Numbered from the stretch's first letter, positions 1 through 6,524 are shown. The stretch is 6,524 nucleotides of DNA from an uncultured Chloroflexota bacterium (GCA_937901745.1 CALGSZ010000061.1:1-6524); one strand, 5' to 3'. The notes: generated by a model from the sequence alone, not told the origin. Made by a program: numbers and translations.

Positions 1-510
1 AACCACCAGCCTTTCAGGCCCTTGCAGGTTGGGCACGACTGTATCACGGGCGGCCAAGGCGGCCCCCAGGGTTAAGAGCCGATGGGGAGCGGATTAACAC
101 CAATCCAGGGAGAGGTCTAGACCAGTCCGTGGGGTGGTCTGCGATGCCACATTATGGCGCATAGCCTGGAAGGCCCGGAGCCATGAATGTCCGGACTTTG
201 ATTCCGAGATCTCGCGGTCAGCGATGACCGACGTGGTGATCGAGTGCACGTGATGTGAGATAGGTATCCACTCAAGAGCTAGAGGATAGGGAGTAGTCTG
301 CGCAAGGGAGTGTCAGCCCCAAAGAATGTCTAGACCTGAGACGGCATCGAGAGGTGCTGCGGACCGCAGCTTCAGCTCTTGTGAAGGCCATCTGGATATG
401 CAGGCCGTCGTCGACCCGCAGCTTGGGTATTGCGACCAGCACGGAGAGCTGCTGTTGGGGACGCGCTCGCTACTTCGTGTGTCGCCCAGCACGAACCGGA
501 GCCCGTGGCC
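1..510. other. Upstream region without a convincing gene
   Basis: I see no recognisable protein, tRNA, rRNA, CRISPR array or insertion sequence end here. All frames up to about position 290 are broken by frequent stops. From about 290 one + frame is open (listed separately as a small ORF). The palindrome ggtctagacc lies at 114-123, and its 9-base core gtctagacc recurs at 328-336; this may be chance. An open minus-strand stretch of about 31 codons runs off the left edge (93 to 1). It has a coding-like composition but no clear ATG and no family I recognise. The region may be eroded remains of genes once upstream of the hsdM remnant. Confidence 0.5.
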
Positions 511-514
511 ATGA
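326..514 (+). CDS. Possible small ORF, 62 codons, overlapping the hsdM remnant start
   Basis: I do not recognise this product. The frame is open from position 290, and the first ATG is at 326 with only a distant GGGAG at 306-310, so the start is doubtful. The second half (from about codon 25) has G/C-rich third positions, as expected of coding DNA in this genome. Its TGA (512-514) overlaps the ATG of the hsdM remnant (511-513) as ATGA, the arrangement typical of translationally coupled operon genes. It could therefore be the surviving C-terminal tail of a gene that once preceded hsdM. No signal peptide, membrane segment or metal-binding motif is visible. It could equally be a chance ORF in high-GC DNA. 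Confidence 0.2.
   Translation: MSRPETASRGAADRSFSSCEGHLDMQAVVDPQLGYCDQHGELLLGTRSLLRVSPSTNRSPWP
498..501 (+). promoter_or_regulatory. Possible ribosome binding site of the hsdM remnant
   Basis: The GGAG at 498-501 ends nine bases before ATG 511. The HsdM-like protein similarity begins exactly at that ATG (MNNNEVVSFIWGV), so this site supports 511 as the original start rather than the in-frame ATG at 430. Confidence 0.35.
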
Positions 515-949
515 ACAACAATGAGGTCGTCAGCTTCATCTGGGGCGTCGCGGTCCTGATTCGTGACCCTCAAGTACGGGGCAAGTACCAGGACGTCCCT
601 TTCATGGGATTTCGGCGCCTCGACTGCGTCCTTGCGTTGACCAAGGAGGCCGTCCTCAGGGGACAGGCGGAGCTGAGCGCGAAAGATCTCCAGGACCTGG
701 ATGGTCAACTGCGACTCGCGTCAGGCATAGCCTTCTACCACTTCACGCTACGACCTCGAAAAGTTGCTCGCCGATACGCCTCACCTCGCCGCCAACCTGC
801 GCAACTACATCGCCGGCGTCAGCCCGAACATGCGCGAGGTGTTGGAGAAGTTCGACTTAGACAACACCTTCACCAAGTTGGACGAGGCGGGCCTGCTCTT
901 CTTGGTGCTACAGCGCTTCGAGGAGATCGACCCTCACCCGGACAAGGTC
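511..949 (+). pseudogene. hsdM: 5' fragment of a type I restriction-modification DNA methyltransferase (HsdM)
   Basis: HsdM is the adenine methyltransferase subunit of type I R-M complexes. Only the N-terminal helical-bundle region (about 145 residues of the usual 500 or so) is left. Typical HsdM features are MNNNEVVSFIWGV, RGKYQDV, RRLDCVLALTKEAVL, DGQLRLASGIAFY, and then, in another frame, RYDLEKLLAD, HLAANLRNYIAG, SPNMREVLEKF and LDEAGLLFLVLQRF. The frame changes at about 741-746, between AFYH and RYDLEKLL, consistent with a one-base gain or two-base loss. The stretch between RGKYQDV and RRLDCVL appears about two residues shorter than in intact HsdM proteins. The SAM-binding motif and the NPPY catalytic motif are absent: near 938-956 the sequence passes into an unrelated AlbA_2 domain. 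It cannot encode a working methyltransferase. The family call rests on remembered HsdM consensus, not on a search. Confidence 0.85.
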
Positions 950-1348
950 GTCACGCACGCGGCCCTCAAGACCCTCGTGGCGTTCCTCAATACGGAAGGC
1001 GGCGACCTGCTGATCGGGGTCGCCGACGAGCGCTCGATCGTCGGCCTCGAGGTCGACCTGTTCGAGAACGAGGCCATGTACCTCCTCCACCTCTCCCAGG
1101 TCGTGTGCGGCGCGTTGGGGGACCGGGCCGGGAGCTGCAAGAACCCACGCACATACATCGTGCAGGGCAAGGCGGTGTGCGTCGTGAGCTGTCAGCGGGG
1201 CCCAGCCGGTCTTCCTCAGATGGAAAGGTTCGGAGAACTCGCCCGGTGAGGACGTTATGTTCGCACCGGTCCTCGGACTTTGAGGCTGCCGCAGGAGGGC
1301 GCCCAAGTGTACATACACACTCGCTTCCCGGACGATCCGGTCGGATAG
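945..1348 (+). pseudogene. 3' fragment of an AlbA_2 (Schlafen-type) domain protein, frameshifted
   Basis: AlbA_2 domains occur in Schlafen-like bacterial proteins, often beside restriction and other defence genes; their exact role is mostly unknown. The recognisable core is the ALKTLVAFLNTEGGDLLIGV stretch (about 962-1021), followed by IVGLEVD, VVCGALGDRAG and VCVVSCQR. A frame change at about 1200-1209 moves the reading to VFLRWKG (1209-1229). A second change at about 1248-1255 restores the first frame, which gives YVRTGPRTLRLP, then QVYIHTRFPDDPVG and TAG at 1346-1348, a normal end for this family. Read in one frame, translation stops early at TGA 1247-1249. The front of the domain, including the usual E-x-EFK segment, is missing. 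Its place is taken, in frame, by the HsdM fragment. The likely remnant is therefore an inactive fusion. Confidence 0.8.
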
Positions 1349-1380
1349 TGGGGACCATGGACCGGCATTGGATGCAGTAC

Positions 1381-1425
1381 AGCCGAGGACTGAGTGAGGA
1401 GAAGCCTAGAGCGCCAGTCCTAGCT
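1381..1425 (+). other. Imperfect hairpin upstream of the helicase gene
   Basis: aggactg (1386-1392) and cagtcct (1415-1421) can pair over 7 bp, with an outer agc/gct pair of 3 bp (1381-1383 with 1423-1425) across a small internal loop. The apical loop is about 22 bases. No T-run follows, so it is a poor intrinsic terminator. It could be a leader structure or chance. Confidence 0.2.
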
Positions 1426-1453
1426 GGGTTGTGATCTTGTCACCGAGACATCC

Positions 1454-1477
1454 GTGGGGGGGCCAACTCGGATAATG
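1454..1477 (+). promoter_or_regulatory. Start region of the helicase gene: G7 tract and alternative start
   Basis: Seven G (1456-1462) precede ATG 1475 by 12 bases and are the only purine-rich segment that could act as a weak ribosome binding site. An in-frame GTG at 1454 is an alternative start; it would place the G tract inside the coding sequence. The frame is closed upstream by TAG at 1421-1423, so the start must lie after 1423. ATG 1475 is preferred because it is the only ATG and sits just before the family-like LLDFLKA segment. No convincing -35/-10 promoter was seen. Confidence 0.3.
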
Positions 1478-4400
1478 ACTCCGAACGACAAGGGAAAGCA
1501 TCTTCTAGACTTCCTCAAAGCGACGGCCGTCATCCGCCGGAGACGCATCACCAAGTACGGCGACAACGACCAGGTCGTATGGCTCGGAGACCTGCCAAAG
1601 GACCGACCTGAGTGTCGCTCGCCCTTCGCGAACGACAAGGACGAGTTCGGTGGGCTGTGGCTGGAAGTTCGCAAGCAGCGGATGCCCGTCAGGCCGCCAG
1701 TGCCGAAGGAAGTTCTGGACTGGGTGCGGGACGAGGGCCTTGATCAAGTCGTACGTGAGCCAGAGCTGCTACCTGAGATCACGGTGCTGGTTGAGCGGGT
1801 GGTGCCAGACCCTGTTGCTCCCGAAGGGAGCGGAAAGACCGTCACCGAGCAGGTGCCGGAGGTGCGGCGTCTCGAGGATTACCCGAACGTCGAGGAGAAC
1901 TGGCTCGAGTACCTCGTCGAGAAGTGGGAGCCATGGGCGCAGGCTATGCGCCGGTGGCAAGAGGTCCAGAACATATATGAGAAGCTCGATTTCATGCGTC
2001 GCCGGCTCGAGGAGGCCGAAGAGCGCTACGAGCTGGTGCTCGCCGTAGGCTACTTGCAGTGGCATGACCCTACTGGCGTCTCGGTCGCCCGCCACTTGCT
2101 GACCGCGCCGGCAGAGATCGCTCTGGACGCAGCGCGGGGAGTACTCAGCGTCGCTCCAGCAGCATCTTTCGATGGGTTCCGAGTGGAACTCGACATGCTG
2201 GACCTACAGCATCGGCCTCGCCTCCGCCATGACCAGCTAGGCAAGCGGCTGGATGAGCTCGACATACAGGCCTGGGACTTCTCGCTAGTCGCGCCGGCGC
2301 TTCGCGAGATCGCGAACAGCCTCAGCGCTGACGCTGAAGTCGAGGAGGAGCCCCGCGGGGTGGGCCGCTTCGGACAGAGGCCCCGAATATCCTTCGCGCC
2401 CGCACTCGTCCTGCGTGAGCGGAGACCAACCGGTTACGACGACCTGGTCGGCAAGTTCATCAGAGCTGCAGAGGAAAGATTAGAAGGGACGACTCCGTGG
2501 CTACGCCTGCTCCAGGAGGGTGAGAACTCGCCCGATGGGCCAAGTGGTGCGAGTACCACCTCGACCGACTCTCCTATCGACGGCGGCAGTTACCAACGCT
2601 TCCTGTTCCCGCTCCCGACCAATGAGGAGCAGCGGAAGATCGCGGCCCTCCTTAACTCCGAGGCATGCGTACTCGTAAAGGGTCCGCCCGGTACCGGGAA
2701 GAGCCATACGATCGCGAACCTCATCTCCCATCTACTGGCAAATGGCGATCGCGTGCTGGTGACGGCCCAGGCGCCGAAGGCTCTCACAGTCCTGCGCAAT
2801 CTTCTTCCGGAGGGTATTCGCGACTTGTGTGTCACGGCCTTGGGCTCATCGAGGGAGGACCAACGCCTTCTCGAGGAGTCCGTACGCGGGATCATCCGCC
2901 GCAAGAGCGAATGGCAAGGACCTCAGGTCGCACAACACAAGATCGAGGAGGCGGAGAGTCAGCTCCAAGAGCTCGAGGCGAAGTTGGCCCGAATCGAACG
3001 TGACCTGCGCGAGTTCCGGGAGGCGGAGACGTACTCACATGAGCTGCCAGGTGGGTACTCGGGCACGGCTGCCCAGATCGCACGGCGCGTAAGAGACCTG
3101 GAGCGAGAGTTCGGCTGGTTCCCGGAGACCAGTGAAGATGCTCAGTACCCCCTGGATCTTGAAGACAGTTTGTTCCTCGTCGAAGCTCACGCCTCCTTCA
3201 CTAGCGACCTCCGGGCGGAGCTTGCACTTGACATCGGGAACGTTGAACTGAAGAGCCCCGAAGAGTTCCAGGGCCTAGTCGAGCGCCTCAGGACTGCGGA
3301 GGATACCGCTCGTCGAGCGAACGCCGGGGCAGATGCGGCGAAGCGAGATTTTCTCGAGCCAATAGGAACGGAAGAACTGAGGATGCTGCGCTCCACCATG
3401 CGAGAGCTCACCGAGCTCTCGCTCCGTACGGGCCGCATCCTCGGCGGGAAACTGGAAGATATCCTTCATGACCTTCTGGTGGCCGCCGACAGTAAATGGG
3501 TTCGTCTCGCAGTTGAATCTCGGGAACTGCTGCGGGACGTGGATGACCAGCTGCGAGCACTGGGCCCGGTGCGCGTGGAGCTCCCCAGCGATGTGGCCGA
3601 AGATCGTCTCAGGGCTGATGTCGAGCGTCGCCTGGCACATTTCGAGTCAGGTGGGCGGAAGGGTATTGCTTTCCTCGCACCGCAGGTGGTTCGCGAGACC
3701 GCCTACATAGCAGAGGGTTGTCGAGTCGACGGACACAAGGCCGACGAGGTCTCGCGACTGCGGTGCCTCCGTGACTACCTTGACATGCGTCGCAGGGTCC
3801 GCGAGCTGCGGAGGTTGTGGGCTGAGTTCAACCCGGAGGGTTTCGGGTTAGAGCAAACCGTAGACAGTGTCGGGGACCTGACCAGCGCGCTGGAAGGACT
3901 GCTCGAGTTCTTCAATACCGGTTTCGTCCAATCCCTGAGTAGTGTCTTGGGGCAATACCGCACAGACTTGCAGTCCACGGAGGGTCGCCAGGAGTGGTCA
4001 CGAGCCATCGACGCGCTCATCGCATCGAGAGAAGAGCTCGATCTCCGGTCGGAGCTGGAGCGGCTCGTGGAAGACGTACGCGGAGTGCGACTGACCGGAA
4101 GAGCCCACCCGGTATTGGGTCACCTAGAGCAGGCGGCAGAGAGGCGCGACCCCGTTGCCTGGCGTGCCTCGTGGCAAGATAGGGAGCGAATCAGACAAGA
4201 GAAGAGTCGACTAGAGCGATACGAAGAGCTGCTTAAGAAGCTGGACGACTCGTGTACGGGCTTGGGCGACCTGCTCCGGACGACCGCTGGAACGGCGGAA
4301 TGGGGTCCAAGGATCCGGAGGCTCCGGGAAGCATGGTATTGGGCTGCAGCCCGCTCGTGGGTGCGACGAATCTCTGACGCCTCCGCCTATGAAGCGACTG

Positions 4401-6524
4401 TAAGGGAGTACCATAAACTCAAGAGGCAAATCGAGAAGGCTACGGAGAACCTAGTCTCGTTGCGGTCTTGGAAGGCCTTCTTCGATCGGCTGGACGAAAC
4501 GACTACGCAGAGCCTGAACGCCTGGACCAGGGCCATCAGCCGGGTAGGCAAGGGCACCGGGATCCATGCGAACCGCCATCGGCGCACTGCACGGAAGTAC
4601 CTGATGGATTGCGTCCCCCGTATCCCTGCTTGGGTGATGCCGCTTCACAGGCTATGGGACTCGGTGGAGGCGGTGCCAGGTCTCTTCGACACAGTGATCG
4701 TCGACGAGGCTTCGCAGGCAGGCGTGGACTCCCTATTGCTCTTCCTGCTGGCTAAACGGATCATAGTTGTAGGTGACGACAAGCAGAACAGCCCAGAAGC
4801 AGTGGGCGTTCAGGAGGACGACATCGCGCGGCTGGCAAGAGAGCATCTGGCCTCTTTCCGCTTCAGCGCCGAGTACCGTCCTGACACGAGCCTTTTCGAC
4901 CATGCCGAGCGCACATTCGGTAGCCACGTTACGCTTCGCGAACACTTCCGCTGCGTGCCGGAGATCATCCGCTTCAGCAACGCTCTCTGCTACCGCGATA
5001 CACCGCTGATTCCGCTGCGTCAGCCGCCACCTGGCCGACTTCCACCTCTTCGCTCGGTGTTCGTGGCTGAAGGTGCGTGCGAGGGAAACCACGCGAGGAT
5101 ACTGAACCGCGCCGAAGCCGAAGCTCTCGTCGACACGATTGCGCGCTTGGTGGAGGATCCCGCATACCGTGGGAAGAGCATGGGCGTGATAGCACTGCAG
5201 GGTCACGCCCAGGCGCAGGAGATCGAGAGGCTTCTCGCCAGAAGGCTCGATCCCAAAGTCATCGAGGAACGCCGGCTGCGGTGCGGAGAGCCCGCAACCT
5301 TCCAGGGTGATCAGAGAGACGTCATGTTCCTCTCTCTGGTGATTGCCCCTAATGTCAACTTCAGAGCGCTGAATCGCTTACCGGACCAGCGGCGGTTCAA
5401 CGTCGCGATGAGCCGTGCGCGCGACCAGGTCTGGCTCTTCCACAGCGTCAGATTGAGCGACCTTAGCCCTGAGGACCTGCGCTACAGGCTCATCCAGTTC
5501 TTCGAGCGCCCGGGGGACGCGGCGCTCGAGGAGGTGTACGAAGACCGCGAGCGGCTGGAGCGAGAGGCGATGGGTTATAGGAGCCTCGGCAGCCAGCCGT
5601 CTCCTTACGAAAGCTGGTTCGAAGTTGACGTGGCTTTGGAGTTAATGCGCCGCAACTATAGGGTTCGTCCGCAAGTCGATGTAGCTGGACGTCGGATCGA
5701 CCTCGTCGTCGAGGGACTCAATGCACGACTTGCCGTCGAGTGCGATGGGGATGCGTGGCATGGACCCGAGGAGTACGAACGGGACATGGCTCGCCAGCGG
5801 CAGCTTGAGCGCTCAGGTTGGACTTTCGTGCGCATACGGGAGTCAGAGTTCTACCTGGACCGGCAGAGGGCGGTCGACAGAATCGTGGAGACGTGCGAAC
5901 GACTGGGAATCAAGCCAGTCGGATTCGTTGATGATCATCCAGAGAAGCTCGCCGGCACGCTGCCTCACGAGCTCTCTTGGACCGCTCCGCCCGAACAACT
6001 CGGGCCCGCGGATGGGAACGATGGGGAGATCGAACTTGATGATGACACGGAGCAAGAGGCCGAGGAGAGCGAGGTCTCGTCGCCTACAGACGGCCCTTTC
6101 ACCGGCTTTTCCAAAGCGTTAGGGTTCCCTGATCCAAGGGAAGCATCTTTGGCCGAGGTACGGGAAGCACTCCGCCAGATCATCGAGCGGGAAGGCCCGC
6201 TTTCGAAGAAGGGCCTGTACAGGCTGTACATCGAAGGCTGTCCAGGGCTGCACCGAGCCAGCAGCACCGTTCGCCAGCAGATCAATAGGGCGATTCAGGC
6301 GTTGATCAGGACTGGCGAGGTCATTCTGGAGGATGAGCTCCAAGACCGCTCGTTCGAAGGACAGGTGCTTCGCCTGGTCGGGACACCCCCAGTGGTGGTG
6401 AGGCCTCGTGGGAATCGCGATCTGCGTGAGATTCCGCCTTCCGAACTGATAGAAGTCCTGCGCAAGCTGTATCCCGCTGGTCGTTTAGGCTCCCATGATA
6501 GCGAGGCTTTGTGCCGTGCCTTAC
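1475..6524 (+). CDS. Giant SF1 helicase fused to a Vsr-like nuclease, 3' end outside the window
   Basis: The frame is open for 1683 codons with no stop. Residues 1-380 are an unnamed module with landmarks WLEYLVEKWEPW, YELVLAVGYLQW (185 on) and LDMLD (239-243). It does not look like DUF4011. A Upf1/Dna2-type superfamily 1 helicase core follows: TNEEQ (382-386); Walker A GPPGTGKSH (403-411, K409); motif Ia near T430; Walker B VDEASQ with D1077 and E1078; GDDKQ (1100-1104); HFRC with R1159; TFQGDQRD (1275-1282); and RRFNVAMSRAR (1306-1316). About 640 residues, partly coiled coil (484-519), separate motif Ia from motif II. Next comes a PD-(D/E)XK nuclease of the Vsr/MTES_1575/DUF559 type: RRID with D1409, ECDGDAWH (1422-1429), RQRQLERSGW and VRIRESEF. 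An acidic linker (about 1513-1536) leads to a winged-helix-like segment (about 1560-1620) resembling the DUF3320 tail of helicase-Vsr proteins. The expected activity is ATP-driven translocation on or unwinding of nucleic acid, coupled to DNA nicking or cleavage in the cytoplasm. An anti-phage role is inferred from this layout and from the dead R-M genes upstream. It is close in plan to Hhe-type helicase-Vsr proteins, but no established name can be given. Seven TTA codons and several ATA codons are unusual for such GC-rich DNA and hint at transfer. Confidence 0.93.
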   Translation, partial: MTPNDKGKHLLDFLKATAVIRRRRITKYGDNDQVVWLGDLPKDRPECRSPFANDKDEFGGLWLEVRKQRMPVRPPVPKEVLDWVRDEGLDQVVREPELLPEITVLVERVVPDPVAPEGSGKTVTEQVPEVRRLEDYPNVEENWLEYLVEKWEPWAQAMRRWQEVQNIYEKLDFMRRRLEEAEERYELVLAVGYLQWHDPTGVSVARHLLTAPAEIALDAARGVLSVAPAASFDGFRVELDMLDLQHRPRLRHDQLGKRLDELDIQAWDFSLVAPALREIANSLSADAEVEEEPRGVGRFGQRPRISFAPALVLRERRPTGYDDLVGKFIRAAEERLEGTTPWLRLLQEGENSPDGPSGASTTSTDSPIDGGSYQRFLFPLPTNEEQRKIAALLNSEACVLVKGPPGTGKSHTIANLISHLLANGDRVLVTAQAPKALTVLRNLLPEGIRDLCVTALGSSREDQRLLEESVRGIIRRKSEWQGPQVAQHKIEEAESQLQELEAKLARIERDLREFREAETYSHELPGGYSGTAAQIARRVRDLEREFGWFPETSEDAQYPLDLEDSLFLVEAHASFTSDLRAELALDIGNVELKSPEEFQGLVERLRTAEDTARRANAGADAAKRDFLEPIGTEELRMLRSTMRELTELSLRTGRILGGKLEDILHDLLVAADSKWVRLAVESRELLRDVDDQLRALGPVRVELPSDVAEDRLRADVERRLAHFESGGRKGIAFLAPQVVRETAYIAEGCRVDGHKADEVSRLRCLRDYLDMRRRVRELRRLWAEFNPEGFGLEQTVDSVGDLTSALEGLLEFFNTGFVQSLSSVLGQYRTDLQSTEGRQEWSRAIDALIASREELDLRSELERLVEDVRGVRLTGRAHPVLGHLEQAAERRDPVAWRASWQDRERIRQEKSRLERYEELLKKLDDSCTGLGDLLRTTAGTAEWGPRIRRLREAWYWAAARSWVRRISDASAYEATVREYHKLKRQIEKATENLVSLRSWKAFFDRLDETTTQSLNAWTRAISRVGKGTGIHANRHRRTARKYLMDCVPRIPAWVMPLHRLWDSVEAVPGLFDTVIVDEASQAGVDSLLLFLLAKRIIVVGDDKQNSPEAVGVQEDDIARLAREHLASFRFSAEYRPDTSLFDHAERTFGSHVTLREHFRCVPEIIRFSNALCYRDTPLIPLRQPPPGRLPPLRSVFVAEGACEGNHARILNRAEAEALVDTIARLVEDPAYRGKSMGVIALQGHAQAQEIERLLARRLDPKVIEERRLRCGEPATFQGDQRDVMFLSLVIAPNVNFRALNRLPDQRRFNVAMSRARDQVWLFHSVRLSDLSPEDLRYRLIQFFERPGDAALEEVYEDRERLEREAMGYRSLGSQPSPYESWFEVDVALELMRRNYRVRPQVDVAGRRIDLVVEGLNARLAVECDGDAWHGPEEYERDMARQRQLERSGWTFVRIRESEFYLDRQRAVDRIVETCERLGIKPVGFVDDHPEKLAGTLPHELSWTAPPEQLGPADGNDGEIELDDDTEQEAEESEVSSPTDGPFTGFSKALGFPDPREASLAEVREALRQIIEREGPLSKKGLYRLYIEGCPGLHRASSTVRQQINRAIQALIRTGEVILEDELQDRSFEGQVLRLVGTPPVVVRPRGNRDLREIPPSELIEVLRKLYPAGRLGSHDSEALCRAL

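Noticed and set aside
1..93. Minus-strand open stretch with coding-like composition at the left edge
   Set aside because: It has about 31 codons, an upstream stop, no clear start codon and no recognised family. It is too short to call.
313..708. Minus-strand ORF of 131 codons
   Set aside because: It is antisense to the HsdM-like coding sequence and has no recognisable family.
430..1434. A single 334-codon + strand ORF as one gene
   Set aside because: Only its part from 511 to about 741 matches HsdM. After that the protein similarity continues in another frame, and the ORF turns into arginine/proline-rich out-of-frame sequence.
1650..2048. + strand ORF of 132 codons
   Set aside because: It is out of frame inside the helicase gene and rich in R, S, C and G, as expected of a shifted reading.
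1475..2620. DUF4011 domain at the helicase N-terminus, as in Hhe
   Set aside because: The typical DUF4011 opening pattern is not visible, and the landmarks belong to a different, unnamed module.
4733..5206. Minus-strand ORF of 157 codons
   Set aside because: It lies wholly antisense to conserved helicase motifs III and IV of the long gene, as expected of a shadow in high-GC DNA.
1..6524. CRISPR array, tRNA, transposase or insertion sequence ends
   Set aside because: No regularly spaced repeats, no tRNA-like cloverleaf or T-loop, and no transposase or terminal inverted repeats were seen on either strand.

Overview
The window comes from a high-GC bacterium (roughly 60-65% G+C by eye). The sequence does not fix the phylum; an actinobacterium or another high-GC soil-type lineage would fit. 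Everything recognisable belongs to the DNA-processing and restriction repertoire of a defence island, and all of it is on the + strand.

Positions 1-510 hold no convincing gene. A 62-codon ORF (326-514) ends in an ATGA overlap with the next start and may be the tail of a lost upstream gene. Positions 511-1348 are a broken composite. The N-terminal helical part of a type I restriction-modification methyltransferase (HsdM) runs directly into the C-terminal two thirds of an AlbA_2 (Schlafen-type) domain. The methyltransferase catalytic domain and the front of the AlbA_2 domain are missing, and the remnant carries about three frameshifts. This looks like the scar of a large internal deletion that collapsed a type I R-M operon containing a Schlafen-like gene.

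Positions 1349-1474 are a short leader with an imperfect hairpin and a run of seven G. From ATG 1475 to the end of the window a single uninterrupted frame of 1683 codons encodes a giant protein whose 3' end lies outside. It has an unnamed N-terminal module of about 380 residues, a Upf1/Dna2-like superfamily 1 helicase core split by an insert of about 640 residues, a Vsr-like (MTES_1575/DUF559-type) nuclease domain, an acidic linker and a C-terminal winged-helix-like segment. All helicase motifs and the likely nuclease residues are present.

The contrast is the main message. The upstream restriction genes are dead, while the helicase-nuclease is intact over more than 5 kb and so has probably been kept by selection. 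It is a plausible single-protein anti-phage system, related in layout to the helicase-Vsr class (such as Hhe) but with a different N-terminus. That role is inferred from architecture and neighbourhood, not shown by the sequence.
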